The notes: generated from the sequence alone by a model not told the origin. A DNA stretch of 64,000 nucleotides from CAVPDE01 sp963707125 (GCA_963707125.1 CAVPOU010000030.1:9519-73518), one strand, 5' to 3'; counted from the first letter of the stretch, positions 51,638-60,276 are shown. Made by a program: numbers and translations.

Positions 51638-52459
51638 ATGAGGGACCTTCTCAGAAATCACCGGACTCTGATGGGGCACATTTCAGAAGTGCTTCATGAG
51701 AAAAGTCAAGGGGGCGATGGATTTCCGGAAGATGTATTTCTTTCGCCCGAGACATCCTCGGTGCTGTTTCTTTTGGGCTGGCACTGTAACGATTCTTCTG
51801 AGCCTTGCGTTGTGTTCAACAAACGCTCCTTCAGGGTGCGGCAGCCCGGAGATTTGTGCTTTCCAGGAGGGAGAGTAGCCCCGCGGCTGGACTTCTTTCT
51901 GTCAAAAGTGCTCAAGTCACCTCTGTCGCCTCTTGCTCGATGGCGGTTCTGGCCCCAGTGGCGCGATCAACGCAGAGAGCAAGCGAATCGTCTTTCCCTG
52001 CTTCTGGCAACCGGCCTGCGAGAGAGTGTGGAGGAGATGCGCCTCAACCCGTTTGGAGTGACCTTTCTCGGTCCCATGCCTTCTGAGGACCTCTATATGT
52101 TTCGACGCATTCTGTATCCTATGGTGGTCTGGATCCATCGACAGAAGCATTTCCTGCCGAACTGGGAAGTGGACAAAATTGTTTATGTTCCTGTGAGGGA
52201 ACTCCTCAATCCTGATGCTTACGCGTGCTACCGCCTTCACTTCAACGTGGACGGAAAAAGAGGGGGCGACGGGACCATTCAGGATTTTCCTTGCTTCCGC
52301 CACCAGAATGAAAAAGAGCAAGAAGTGTTGTGGGGGGCCACCTTTCGCATTGTCATGTCTTTTCTGGAAATGGTTTTTGGGTTTACGGCTCCCTCCACGG
52401 ATTCTTTGCCGGTGATCTATAACACTCTGGATCAGCGGTATCTGAGCGGATCATTCTAG
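51638..52459 (+). CDS. Nudix hydrolase-like protein with an expanded Nudix box
   Basis: The 273-residue protein has KRSFRVRQPGDLCFPGGRVA, the CoA-pyrophosphatase-style entry, then TGLRESVEEMRL (about 125-136), the RExxEE core of the Nudix box, and FLGPMPSEDLY. Normally the GG and RExxEE are 14 residues apart; here ~50 residues separate them, with a basic, Trp-rich insertion (LARWRFWPQWRDQRREQANR). The metal-binding glutamates are kept. It could hydrolyse CoA-like diphosphates, but the insertion makes the substrate uncertain. Confidence 0.7.
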   Translation: MRDLLRNHRTLMGHISEVLHEKSQGGDGFPEDVFLSPETSSVLFLLGWHCNDSSEPCVVFNKRSFRVRQPGDLCFPGGRVAPRLDFFLSKVLKSPLSPLARWRFWPQWRDQRREQANRLSLLLATGLRESVEEMRLNPFGVTFLGPMPSEDLYMFRRILYPMVVWIHRQKHFLPNWEVDKIVYVPVRELLNPDAYACYRLHFNVDGKRGGDGTIQDFPCFRHQNEKEQEVLWGATFRIVMSFLEMVFGFTAPSTDSLPVIYNTLDQRYLSGSF

Positions 52460-52510
52460 ATGTGAAAAGAGAGTGAGGGAGACAATCCTAATGCATAAGG
52501 AGCGAAGGTC

Positions 52511-53305
52511 ATGAAATTCGAATGTCCTGTTTGCCACAACCTATTCGAGGAGGAGCCCCAAGGGCCGTCCAACACTGTTTCATGCAAGAAATGCGGGGCG
52601 CCGGTTCCTGCTCCTGAGCACGCAGGTGAAATCTCAAGAGACTATCCCGCCCTCTGTGTTTTTGTCGGTCTTGTGATGGCTCTTTTCGTGACCGGCTATT
52701 TCGCCCTGAAGAACGTCGACACGGACGTTGGTTTCAGCCCGGGGCCGTATGTGGAGGAGTGGACAAAGAATATCGAAGAGAAAGTGAAGGGTTTGCTCGG
52801 GGAGGCGTCGAAAGGGCTCAACATTCCGGGCAGAGAAGGCCGGGACGCCAAGAGCTATCTGGCGAAAGGGTACAGGCTCCAGCGGCAGAAGAACTACAAG
52901 GAGGCTCTAAACGAGTTAAACAAGGCCATCGAGGCGGATCCACGAAATGCAGAAGCCTATTACTGGAGAGGACGAACTCTGGTCAACCTGGAAAGGCTGG
53001 ATCAAGGGAATGACGACTTCAAGACCGCGGTCAAATTCAAACCGGATTACGCGGAAGCTTATGACCATCTGGGCTGGCTTGCTTCTAAGCGGGGCGAAGT
53101 GGATGAGGGAATCGCTTATCTGACGAAGTCCATTGAGTTCAAGCCGGAGAATGCGTGGGCCTTCTACAATAGAAGCGGGCTGTTTTTCAGCAAAGGGGAC
53201 GTGGCAGGTGCCATGAGGGATGCTGAAAAAGCGTGCAGCCTGGGATATCAGGATGGCTGCAAAGCCTATGAGACCTACAAGAACAGCTCCAGAGAAGGTG
53301 GCTGA
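52511..53305 (+). CDS. Zinc-ribbon TPR membrane protein
   Basis: The 264-residue product has a zinc ribbon (CPVCHN ... CKKCGAP, residues 5-30), a membrane helix at ~47-66 (ALCVFVGLVMALFVTGYFAL), and three or four TPR repeats from residue ~118 (AKGYRLQRQKNYKEALNELN, AYYWRGRTLVNLERLDQGND, AYDHLGWLASKRGEVDEGIA). The TPRs would lie on the outside of the inner membrane if the N-terminus is cytoplasmic. It probably holds a protein complex; its partner is not known. AAGGAGCGAAGGTC precedes the ATG. Confidence 0.75.
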   Translation: MKFECPVCHNLFEEEPQGPSNTVSCKKCGAPVPAPEHAGEISRDYPALCVFVGLVMALFVTGYFALKNVDTDVGFSPGPYVEEWTKNIEEKVKGLLGEASKGLNIPGREGRDAKSYLAKGYRLQRQKNYKEALNELNKAIEADPRNAEAYYWRGRTLVNLERLDQGNDDFKTAVKFKPDYAEAYDHLGWLASKRGEVDEGIAYLTKSIEFKPENAWAFYNRSGLFFSKGDVAGAMRDAEKACSLGYQDGCKAYETYKNSSREGG

Positions 53306-53309
53306 AACT

Positions 53310-53765
53310 GTGCCCTGCACCATCAGAGCTTTCCTGATAGAGGATCTCAAGCAGATTCTTGAGATCGAACGAGAGGCTTTCCCCAAGACCGGTTATCCGA
53401 AGGAAGTCATTCTGAATTATGCAAAAAGACTCCCGGGCGGTTTTATCGTGGTGGATACGGGGGAGCAAATCGTGGGGTACATGATCTTCGATCAGACCGG
53501 TCATGTTTACTCGGCAGCGGTTCGGCCTTCTTTGCGGAGAAGAGGTTTTGGGAGGATGCTTTTCATACATGCCTCAGAGCAAAGCCTTGGAAAGCTCTGG
53601 CTCGAAGTGAGGTCCAAAAACACGGGAGCCATTGAGTTTTATCAGAACATCGGCATGAGGATCGTTGGAAGGGTTCGAGAGTACTACCATGGGGATGATG
53701 CGCTGATCATGATCCTGGATGGTCTGGGGCAAGAGAGGGATGCCAGTTCCGGTGAAATCAGATGA
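53310..53765 (+). CDS. GNAT-family N-acetyltransferase (RimI-like)
   Basis: The chosen GTG (53310) gives VPCTIRAFLIEDLKQILEIE, which is the normal entry of RimI-type enzymes; a second GTG at 53298 is possible. Acetyl-CoA motif A is SAAVRPSLRRRGFGRMLFIH (residues ~72-91) and motif B is GAIEFYQNIGMRIVGRVREY. It would transfer acetyl from acetyl-CoA to a protein N-terminus or small amine. The 3' end overlaps the DUF1848 gene start by four bases (ATGA). Confidence 0.8.
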   Translation: MPCTIRAFLIEDLKQILEIEREAFPKTGYPKEVILNYAKRLPGGFIVVDTGEQIVGYMIFDQTGHVYSAAVRPSLRRRGFGRMLFIHASEQSLGKLWLEVRSKNTGAIEFYQNIGMRIVGRVREYYHGDDALIMILDGLGQERDASSGEIR

Positions 53766-54652
53766 TCATCAGTGCAAGCCGCAGAACCGATATCCCTGCT
53801 TTCTATTCCGGCTGGTTCATGAAACGCATTGAGGCGGGACATTGCGATGTTCCCAACCCTTTCAATCCCACCCAGGTCACGAACATTTCTCTTGAACCAG
53901 AAGATGTGGACGTCATTGTCTTCTGGACCCGCAACGCTTCACCTCTTTTGCCCCATCTAAAGGAACTGGACGGCAAAGGTTATCGATACTATTTCCTCTG
54001 CACTTTGATGGATAACCCCAGGGCCATGGATCCCGGGTGCCCCTTCCTGAAGGAAGGATTGGCAACCTTCAAAGCCCTTTCCGACAGCCTAGGCCCTGAG
54101 AGAGTTATCTGGCGGTATGATCCCATTATTTTCAGCGATGTAACGGATGGGGATTTCCACAAGAACACCTACGAACACGTCGCAAGGCAACTCCAGGGAT
54201 ACACGAGGCGTTCGATTATAAGCCTTGTGACTATTTACAGGAAGGCGAGACAGAGGGTGACCGCTCTGAGGCAGGCGGGGATCGAACTCATGGAGTGTGA
54301 GGGGGAAGCCTTCGTTGATTTGATGACGTTCCTGGCATCCGTCGGCCGGGAGAACGGCATGACCGTTTTGAGTTGCGGTCAGGAGAGAAACCTGACGCCG
54401 TATGGAATTTTACCGGGCAAGTGCATTGATGAGAGTCTGATCAGGGAGGTCTTTGGATTGGAAGTGAGTTCCAAGAAAGACCCATCCCAGCGGCAAGCCT
54501 GCGGCTGTGTGGTCAGCAAAGACATTGGCATGTATGACACCTGTCTTTATGGGTGCGTCTACTGTTACGCAACCAAGAGCCTTGAGAAAGCGAAAGAGAA
54601 CTACCGCAGGCATGATCCGCAGGCACCGGCGCTGGTTGTCCCCCCGGCTTAA
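53762..54652 (+). CDS. DUF1848 Fe-S protein
   Basis: The 296-residue product has MIISASRRTDIPAFYSGWFM, FWTRNASPLLPHLKEL, GPERVIWRYDPIIFSD, and a C-terminal cysteine region ACGCVVSKDIGMYDTC then LYGCVYCYAT typical of DUF1848 proteins, which are predicted to be radical-SAM-like Fe-S enzymes with an unknown reaction. The gene overlaps the GNAT gene start-stop style, so the two are translationally coupled and may modify a common target. Confidence 0.8.
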   Translation: MIISASRRTDIPAFYSGWFMKRIEAGHCDVPNPFNPTQVTNISLEPEDVDVIVFWTRNASPLLPHLKELDGKGYRYYFLCTLMDNPRAMDPGCPFLKEGLATFKALSDSLGPERVIWRYDPIIFSDVTDGDFHKNTYEHVARQLQGYTRRSIISLVTIYRKARQRVTALRQAGIELMECEGEAFVDLMTFLASVGRENGMTVLSCGQERNLTPYGILPGKCIDESLIREVFGLEVSSKKDPSQRQACGCVVSKDIGMYDTCLYGCVYCYATKSLEKAKENYRRHDPQAPALVVPPA

Positions 54653-54809
54653 TGAGGGGAAGACTATCGCTTTTAGGCTATGCCTTCAATTTGGGTTTTT
54701 CAGCGCGGTGCAGGCACAAAGTTGCAGAGGCACATAGGCACAAAGCAGAGAGGAACGCGTAGAGGAACTTGACTTTGTGCCTTTGCCACTCTGTCCCTTT
54801 GTCCCTCAA

Positions 54810-54831
54810 GCTGTCGGCTTCTGCCGACAGC
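54810..54831 (-). terminator. Hairpin after ligA
   Basis: GCTGTCGG-CTTCTG-CCGACAGC (54810-54831) lies directly after the ligA stop. The 54653-54834 gap also carries AGGCACAAAG and CTTTGTGCC complementary blocks (about 54714 and 54774). No clean U-tract follows the hairpin, so termination may need Rho. Confidence 0.5.
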
Positions 54832-54834
54832 GGT

Positions 54835-56844
54835 TCACTTTTCAATCATCTTCTTGAACTCATCCTCGTTGAGCGTCTTCACCCCCAGGCGCTGAGCATC
54901 CGCGTATTTTGATCCGGGATCTTTTCCTGCGACGACAAAATCGGTTTTCTTGCTCACCGATGAAGAGACGCGTCCCCCTAGAGTTTCGATGATCTTCCGT
55001 GCTTCATCCCGGGTCATGGAATCAAGACCGCCCGTGAGGACGAGGGTTTTTCCTGTAAGAGAGGATTCACGGCTCTCCATTTTCTCTTCGGGGAACACGA
55101 CGCCTCCCTTTTTTAGTTTTTCGAGGACCTTGAGGTTCTTGGTGTTGTGAAAGAAGTTGTAAATGCTCTCGGCTACGATGGGACCGACTTCATGGACTTG
55201 TGTGAGGTCTTCGATGCTCTGATTGGCCAGGTTGTCGATGGACTTGAAGTTCCTCGCCAGCACAGTCGCCAGATGTTCCCCTACGTTTCGGATCCCCAGG
55301 GCATAGATGAGGTTGGCAAGACCGGGTTTACGGCTCTGGTCAATGGCGTCGAGAAGATTCTGGGCGAGTTTGTCGCCCATTCTGTCCATGTTCATCAGGT
55401 TATCTTTAGTGAGTGTGAACAGGTCTGCCTGATCATGGATGATTCTCTTGTCCACCATCTGCTCCAGGAACTTGTACCCCAGCCCATCAATATCCATTGC
55501 CCCTTTGGAAGCAAAGTGAGCCAGGTGCTCCTTGATCTGGGCAGGACAGGCTAACCCTGTGCAACGGTGAACGGCTTCGCCTTCGGGCCTTTCCACCTTG
55601 GAGCCGCAGACAGGACAGAGGTCAGGCATGATGAAAGGCTTCTCCCGCCCTGTTCTCTTCGTCTCAATGACTTTGACGACTTCAGGAATCACATCGCCCG
55701 CTCTCTGGATGACAACCGTATCGCCGATCCGCACATCCTTTTTCCTCACCTCATCCTCGTTGTGAAGCGTGGCCCGGCTCACTTCCACCCCTGCCACTCG
55801 AACCGGCTCCAGGAGAGCAACCGGTGTCAGGGCTCCTGTCCTCCCCACGCTCACGATGATGTCTTTGACAACGGTGTGTTCCTGCTGGGCAGGGAACTTC
55901 CATGCGATCGCCCATCGCGGGCTTCTGGAAATCTCTCCCAGCCGCCTCTGGAGATCAAAGTCATTCACCTTGATGACGATGCCGTCGATCTCGTAGGGTA
56001 GTTCGCCCCTCAGGTTCAGGATTTTCTCGTAGTAGTCCTTCACCTGGTCGATCTTCGTACAGAGCGCTATGTGCCCGCTGACCTTGAACCCGAGCTGCTT
56101 GAGGTAAGCCAGAGTATCCCAGTGGTTGGACAGCTCCTTTCCAGGCAGCAAGCCCGTGCCGTGGGCGAACATGGTCAGTGGTCTCGTGTTGGTCACTTTA
56201 GAATCGAGCTGGCGCACGGAACCGGCGGCTGCGTTTCGAGGATTGGCAAACAGAGGGTCGCCGGAGTTTTCCCTTTCTCTGTTGAGCTTTGCAAAGTCTC
56301 CTTTGTTCATGATGACTTCACCGCGGACCTCGATCCGTTCCGGAACACCTTTCCCGCGCAGACGCAGGGGGATGGACTTGACGGTCTTGAGATTCAGGGT
56401 GACGTCTTCTCCTACGGCGCCGTCACCCCTGGTTGAGCCAAGGCTGAAAAGACCCTCTCTGTAGATGACCTCGACAGCGAGGCCGTCGAATTTCGGTTCT
56501 ACGACGTATCGAATTTCGTCGACCCGCGACAGTTCCCCGACCCTTCGGTGAAAATCCATGAACTCCGGTTCTGAGGTAGCCTTGTGGAGGCTCAACATGG
56601 GGAGACTGTGTCGGACAGTCTTGAACTCTTCAAGGGGTGGTGCTCCGACTCTCTGAGTCGGAGAATCCGGCGTGACGAGTTCAGGGAACTTCTTCTCCAG
56701 AGAGGCCAGCTCGTCAAGGAGACGGTCATATTCGGCATCGGACAGTTCAGGCTGGTCCAGGACATAGTACAGATGGTTGTGCCGATGAATTTCATCCCTC
56801 AAGGCCTGGACTCTGCCTGCAGTTTTTTTGTCCGGGTGAGTCAT
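54835..56844 (-). CDS. ligA: NAD-dependent DNA ligase
   Basis: The ATG at 56844 follows AGGGAAGGACA; 669 residues. Domain Ia/NAD site (HNHLYYVLDQPELSDAEYDR), the adenylated Lys118 in VEPKFDGLAVEV, the OB-fold, the four-cysteine zinc finger (CPVCGSKVERPEGEAVHRC, CPAQ), the helix-hairpin-helix region (KPGLANLIYALGIRNVGEH), and a C-terminal BRCT domain (GKTLVLTGGLDSMTRDEARK) are all in place. It seals nicks in replication and repair using NAD+. It is full length and the only core replication gene in the window. Confidence 0.95.
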   Translation of the reverse strand: MTHPDKKTAGRVQALRDEIHRHNHLYYVLDQPELSDAEYDRLLDELASLEKKFPELVTPDSPTQRVGAPPLEEFKTVRHSLPMLSLHKATSEPEFMDFHRRVGELSRVDEIRYVVEPKFDGLAVEVIYREGLFSLGSTRGDGAVGEDVTLNLKTVKSIPLRLRGKGVPERIEVRGEVIMNKGDFAKLNRERENSGDPLFANPRNAAAGSVRQLDSKVTNTRPLTMFAHGTGLLPGKELSNHWDTLAYLKQLGFKVSGHIALCTKIDQVKDYYEKILNLRGELPYEIDGIVIKVNDFDLQRRLGEISRSPRWAIAWKFPAQQEHTVVKDIIVSVGRTGALTPVALLEPVRVAGVEVSRATLHNEDEVRKKDVRIGDTVVIQRAGDVIPEVVKVIETKRTGREKPFIMPDLCPVCGSKVERPEGEAVHRCTGLACPAQIKEHLAHFASKGAMDIDGLGYKFLEQMVDKRIIHDQADLFTLTKDNLMNMDRMGDKLAQNLLDAIDQSRKPGLANLIYALGIRNVGEHLATVLARNFKSIDNLANQSIEDLTQVHEVGPIVAESIYNFFHNTKNLKVLEKLKKGGVVFPEEKMESRESSLTGKTLVLTGGLDSMTRDEARKIIETLGGRVSSSVSKKTDFVVAGKDPGSKYADAQRLGVKTLNEDEFKKMIEK

Positions 56845-56885
56845 TGTCCTTCCCTCTCTCAAGGAAGCGAAGCGTGAAATGGGGT

Positions 56886-57830
56886 TTACACCGAGAGTTC
56901 TTTGACCCGGAGTTTTTCGAGACTCATTTCTCCCATCCCGTGCTGAGCAGCCTTCCGGATCATGAGAACTTCTTCAGGCTGACGTCCCAGCAGGCGGCAG
57001 CAATAGCCGTCCAGGCTGACCCGGTTTCTGGATGCCACAACCCTTTCAGGTCTGGCCAGCTTGCCGGGGCCATAAGGGCCGTTTTCTGTGATGAATACCG
57101 TCGCATCGGAGATGCAGAGATCCGGCTTTCTGACGAGATTGAGGTCCGCAATACACTGCGAAAGATGGTCAAGATCCCCGTACCATCCCAGCTTCAAAGT
57201 TCCCCAGTGGAAATAACTGTTCGTGGAAAAAGGGCAGAGGCCCATCATGTTCTTCAATGCTCCTGAGTAATGAACCCCGTCGTGATGTTTGGCAATGGAC
57301 ACATTGATAAAGACATCGCAGTCCAGGAGATCCTTGCTCACCTTTGCATCCTTCAGGGAAATCCCGCCTGGTATATCCATTTTCACATGATCCCCGCTCT
57401 CGTATTTCAGACCCTTGAGCGCTTCGCTGTATTTTGCGGCCAGGGCCGACTTCTCCCAGTAACCTTTGTGCGGATCTTTCAGGTAACGAATCTCTCTGGC
57501 TCCCGCATCGTTGCACATTTTGACCATAGCAAGGGTGATATCGGGATTGACATAAGCGCCGAGATTCTTGAAGGGAGAATTGACCAAGAGGCCGACCCGG
57601 TCACCCTTTTTCACAAAGGCCTGCATGCCTCCGAGCTCTTCCACCGCCTTGAGCGTGCTGGAGAAATAGTCCTTGCCCTTCACGGACACGATATCAGGGA
57701 CCGCCGTTTCAGCAGGCGATCCTTGCGCCATGGCCTTGAGAGGTCTGGAAAAGATGTTTCCAGCCACGAGGGCTCCTGCTCCCAGAAGACCGGACTTTTT
57801 CAGGAAAGATCTGCGATTTATTTTTCTCAT
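56886..57830 (-). CDS. Tat-exported DUF362 protein
   Basis: The ATG at 57830 follows GGGAGGAATCC; 314 residues. RRSFLKKSGLLGAGALVAG is a twin-arginine signal with the substrate likely folded before export. The DUF362 body has VKKGDRVGLLVNSPFKNLGA, NPDITLAMVKMCNDAGAREI, CDVFINVSIAKHHDGVHYSG, ALKNMMGLCPF. DUF362 proteins are frequently Fe-S linked in deltaproteobacteria and clostridia, but no cluster cysteines are grouped here. It is next to a nitroreductase fragment and a flavoprotein, hinting at a redox role. Confidence 0.8.
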   Translation of the reverse strand: MRKINRRSFLKKSGLLGAGALVAGNIFSRPLKAMAQGSPAETAVPDIVSVKGKDYFSSTLKAVEELGGMQAFVKKGDRVGLLVNSPFKNLGAYVNPDITLAMVKMCNDAGAREIRYLKDPHKGYWEKSALAAKYSEALKGLKYESGDHVKMDIPGGISLKDAKVSKDLLDCDVFINVSIAKHHDGVHYSGALKNMMGLCPFSTNSYFHWGTLKLGWYGDLDHLSQCIADLNLVRKPDLCISDATVFITENGPYGPGKLARPERVVASRNRVSLDGYCCRLLGRQPEEVLMIRKAAQHGMGEMSLEKLRVKELSV

Positions 57831-57847
57831 GGATTCCTCCCTAGACA

Positions 57848-58039
57848 TTAATCTCCAAAGGTTAAATCCGAATTCTTGAAACGCCAGGGCTGGGCGTTGC
57901 ATCCGGATGGAGCCAGCCTGGCAGATTCAAGCAACGCGGTGATGCACTTGTCAGGGACCGGGTCGGGCTTGAACTTCCGGATGCTCCGTCTCCGGTTGAT
58001 CGCCTCCTTAGTGGACAGCAATTTTTCCTGATTCATCAT
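57848..58039 (-). pseudogene. Nitroreductase N-terminal fragment
   Basis: Residues INRRRSIRKFKPDPVPDKCI, then LLESARLAPSGCNAQPWRF are the FMN-binding N-terminus of the nitroreductase family, which normally extends ~180-220 residues. Homology stops after RFK and the frame ends at residue 63 only 18 bp before the DUF362 start. It is truncated; it starts just after the flavoprotein stop, so these were once likely one operon. Confidence 0.75.
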
Positions 58040-58040
58040 T

Positions 58041-58619
58041 TCACCAAAAACCTTTCCCGTAGAGCTTCTTCAGCAGCCAGGCCATCCTTTGCCCAAGAGC
58101 ATTCACCAGCATCAGGCCTTCTTCATCCTTCTCCACATCACCCTTGTCCCGGCCCACTCCAATGGCACGGCCGACAATGATCATCTCCATACTCAGGAAA
58201 AAATGACTCATGGTGTCAAGCGTGTGCACAGCGCCTGCCCGACGGGCCGCAGCCACCAGGGAGCCAATCTTGTTCCTGAACATCCCCCCGTTCGATCTGG
58301 ATACAAAACCCACCCGGTCAATCAATGCTTTCATTTCGGGTGTCACATCCATGAAATAAACAGGAGATCCCAGGACAACACCCTGTGCCTGAGTCATCTT
58401 CTCAATATACTCGTTTGCATCGTCATCGTTCACAGCGCAGCGCTGATCTTTATTCTCCAGGCATTTGTAACACGCTATACATCCATGGATTCTCTTGTGA
58501 GAAAGCTGAACAAGCTCCGTTTCAATTCCTTCCTTCTCCAGCTCAAGAAAAACTTTATGGATCAGAATACCGGTGTTGCCATCTTTCCTGGGGCTGCCAT
58601 TGAATCCGACCACTTTCAT
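58041..58619 (-). CDS. Iron-sulfur flavoprotein (NADPH-dependent FMN reductase family)
   Basis: The ATG at 58619 follows GAGAGGAGAAATAAA; 192 residues. GFNGSPRKDGNTGILIHKV is the FMN phosphate loop, and HGCIACYKCLENKDQRCAV is the compact cysteine motif of ISF flavoproteins that holds a [4Fe-4S] cluster. GVVLGSPVYFMDVTPEMKA is the flavodoxin-like loop. It shuttles electrons from ferredoxin or NAD(P)H. It precedes a nitroreductase remnant on the same strand. Confidence 0.85.
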   Translation of the reverse strand: MKVVGFNGSPRKDGNTGILIHKVFLELEKEGIETELVQLSHKRIHGCIACYKCLENKDQRCAVNDDDANEYIEKMTQAQGVVLGSPVYFMDVTPEMKALIDRVGFVSRSNGGMFRNKIGSLVAAARRAGAVHTLDTMSHFFLSMEMIIVGRAIGVGRDKGDVEKDEEGLMLVNALGQRMAWLLKKLYGKGFW

Positions 58620-58620
58620 T

Positions 58621-59043
58621 TTATTTCTCCTCTCGATAAACTGAGGGCTGTGAATTTGCGATGCCTTTGCAGTAGGCAATGGCTTCCACACCAACGAGGG
58701 CGCCAAACGGCATCTTGACCTGCACGACGCTACGGGCCGGATAGGGCGGCTGGAACATAGCGGAGTAGACGCTGTTCATTGCCGCGAAATCGTTGATGTT
58801 CTCGATGTAGACCGTCGTTCGGACGACGTCGCTAAGGGAAAGACCAAGCTGGCCTAAAATTTGGCGCACAATTTCGAGAGAGCGCCGCGCCTGCTGGCTG
58901 ACGTCCCCCTCAATCACGCGACCGGTTTGCGGATCGCGGCCGGTCTGGCCCGCGATAAAGACATAGTCACCCGCGACTACAGCGTGAGAGTAAGGGCCGT
59001 AAGCCGCGGGAATACTGGTGTCAGGAAAGGTATAGTGTTCCAT
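58621..59043 (-). CDS. RidA-family (YjgF/UK114) enamine/imine deaminase
   Basis: The ATG at 59043 follows GGGAGGCCCCATCG; 140 residues. GPYSHAVVAGDYVFIAGQTG, QARRSLEIVRQILGQLGLS, DVVRTTVYIENINDFAAMNS and PARSVVQVKMPFGALVGVEA are the RidA signature, with the substrate arginine in PARS and a conserved Glu. It hydrolyses reactive enamines from PLP enzymes in the cytosol. It may be chromosomal or the most distal cassette of the integron, since a weak attC-like site lies upstream (59094-59166). Confidence 0.88.
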   Translation of the reverse strand: MEHYTFPDTSIPAAYGPYSHAVVAGDYVFIAGQTGRDPQTGRVIEGDVSQQARRSLEIVRQILGQLGLSLSDVVRTTVYIENINDFAAMNSVYSAMFQPPYPARSVVQVKMPFGALVGVEAIAYCKGIANSQPSVYREEK

Positions 59044-59093
59044 CGATGGGGCCTCCCTGGTCCCTGGTGCGCCTATCGGGGCGCTCACCGGCG

Positions 59094-59166
59094 CGGCTTA
59101 CACGATAAAGCGACACCGTTTTATATTCACTGCCTTGCCGCGTCCGTGTGCAGCTCTTGGCTGGGC
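59094..59166 (-). other. Possible degenerate attC site
   Basis: On the minus strand GCCCAGC (59166-59160) stands where RYYYAAC is expected, one base from GCCCAAC, and GTAAGCC ends near 59094; CACACGG and CGGTGTCG blocks could form the internal stem. The cassette upstream starts TTGGGC, complementary to GCCCAAC, supporting it. The site is weak and may be the array's distal end. Confidence 0.4.
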
Positions 59167-59216
59167 GGTTTCTCTATTCTCGTATTCGCTGGCGCTTCCC
59201 ATTCCTCAAGGCGTGA

Positions 59217-59627
59217 TTACTTACTGCTGCTCGTTGAGCGGACTACGAAAACCATGACTGCACACGCCGCCAAGAACGACAAACCCCCTATCATGGCGAT
59301 GCCTTCAGCATATATGGCTCCCGCCGTAAGACCACGCAAGGCAACACCCATTGGAAGGCACAAAGCCAATGCGGTGAGAACGGCGCCGATACGCTTGAGT
59401 CGGGCTGAGCATTCTGCGCGGCCAATGAGAAGGCCGAATACGATATTGATCAGACCGAATGGCATACCATGCGTGTGACCTGCCTTCGTGAGATAGCGCC
59501 ACAGGGGAATCTGGCCATAGCCGTTCACGTAGTATGGCTCAAGTGATTGTCCAAGAGCAAACCCGGCGATTGCGGCCGCTATCATCGCTGAGAGTCCTAG
59601 AAGAATATTGAATCGACCGTTGATCAT
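59217..59627 (-). CDS. Four-helix membrane protein in an integron cassette
   Basis: The 136-residue product follows a strong AAGGAGGAAAAT site. It has about four membrane helices (LLGLSAMIAAAIAGFALGQS, HGMPFGLINIVFGLLIG, IGAVLTALALCLPMGVALRG, IAMIGGLSFLAACAVMVFVV) with one His-Thr-His-Gly motif between helices 1 and 2. No family was recognised. It lies between attC-like sites at 59720-59779 and 59094-59166, thus a gene cassette. Function unknown. Confidence 0.7.
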   Translation of the reverse strand: MINGRFNILLGLSAMIAAAIAGFALGQSLEPYYVNGYGQIPLWRYLTKAGHTHGMPFGLINIVFGLLIGRAECSARLKRIGAVLTALALCLPMGVALRGLTAGAIYAEGIAMIGGLSFLAACAVMVFVVRSTSSSK

Positions 59628-59719
59628 ATTTTCCTCCTTGACATGGAAGCACTTGTTTCAATCTGTTGTTTCGTCAATTACAAACTGGGTATCGCTGAAT
59701 AGTGACCCAAGGATACTCA

Positions 59720-59779
59720 GCCCAACGATAAGTTAACCCGTGAGCCAAAGGCGAGTCGGTGCTGAATGACCGGTTGGGC
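59720..59779 (-). other. attC recombination site (HigA-type cassette)
   Basis: Read on the minus strand the 60-bp site begins GCCCAAC (59779-59773; RYYYAAC) and ends GTTGGGC (59726-59720; GTTRRRY), perfectly complementary core boxes. It follows the antitoxin stop by 42 bp, the usual position. Length is in the normal 57-140 bp range. Confidence 0.8.
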
Positions 59780-59821
59780 CGCAGAATCAGCCATGAGAGG
59801 CTTCAGCATGCAGCTTCAACC

Positions 59822-60085
59822 CTAGCGCTCCATGACCTTGAGGATGGTGTCGAAACCGGGACTGCGCTCGCCCGAGAGCGCCTTATAAAGACTTTCGCGA
59901 GACAGACCGGCATCACGCGCAACCTGTGCCATACCCTTGGCGCGGGCTATATCGCCTAATGCTTTTGCAATGAACGCGGCATCGCCGTTAGCCTCCTGAA
60001 AACAAGCCTCAAGATAAGCGGCCATTTCCTCCGGGGTTCGGAGATGCTCTGCGACATCGTAGCGAGTGGTCGTTGTCTTTTTCAT
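59822..60085 (-). CDS. Addiction-module antidote protein (HigA-like, orphaned)
   Basis: The 87-residue product has TTTRYDVAEHLRTPEEMAAY, IAKALGDIARAKGMAQVARD, then AGLSRESLYKALSGERSPGF, a lambda-repressor-type helix-turn-helix of the TIGR02684 antidote group. It should bind its RelE/HigB-like toxin and repress the operon. The toxin gene, which should lie directly upstream, is reduced to ~33 C-terminal codons, so the antidote is now orphaned inside the integron array. Confidence 0.8.
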   Translation of the reverse strand: MKKTTTTRYDVAEHLRTPEEMAAYLEACFQEANGDAAFIAKALGDIARAKGMAQVARDAGLSRESLYKALSGERSPGFDTILKVMER

Positions 60086-60094
60086 TGTTTGCTC

Positions 60095-60200
60095 CTATAG
60101 GTTGCGTGCAAGGCGCAATGCAATCTTGATGTCGGCGGCCTGCGTGCGTTTGGCGCCTCCGGCCAGCAAAATTATCACCGCGCGCCCGCGCGCAGCGAGA
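60095..60200 (-). pseudogene. RelE/HigB-type toxin, C-terminal remnant
   Basis: The minus frame RAVIILLAGGAKRTQAADIK then IALRLARNL and a TAG at 60097-60095 matches the last strands and helix of addiction-module killer proteins (VILLxGGxKxTQxxDI). No N-terminal half precedes it: upstream is GC-rich sequence running into an attC site. The stop is 10 bp before the antidote ATG, the usual spacing. Confidence 0.7.
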
Positions 60201-60220
60201 GCGAGCGGTAGCGAGCGGTC

Positions 60221-60276
60221 CGCTCATGTCGAAATCAGCCGCGCGGGTTTCGCGTCGGCTGGAGTGGGTGTTAGCC
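60221..60276 (-). other. attC recombination site (DLH cassette), one end degraded
   Basis: On the minus strand GGCTAAC (60276-60270) begins the site; CCAGCCGACGC and GCGCGGCTG form the internal stem. The expected GTTRRRY end is changed to ATGAGCG at about 60226. The block is almost identical to the attC at 60919-60975 over ~35 bp. The stop of the hydrolase lies inside the first core. Confidence 0.7.
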
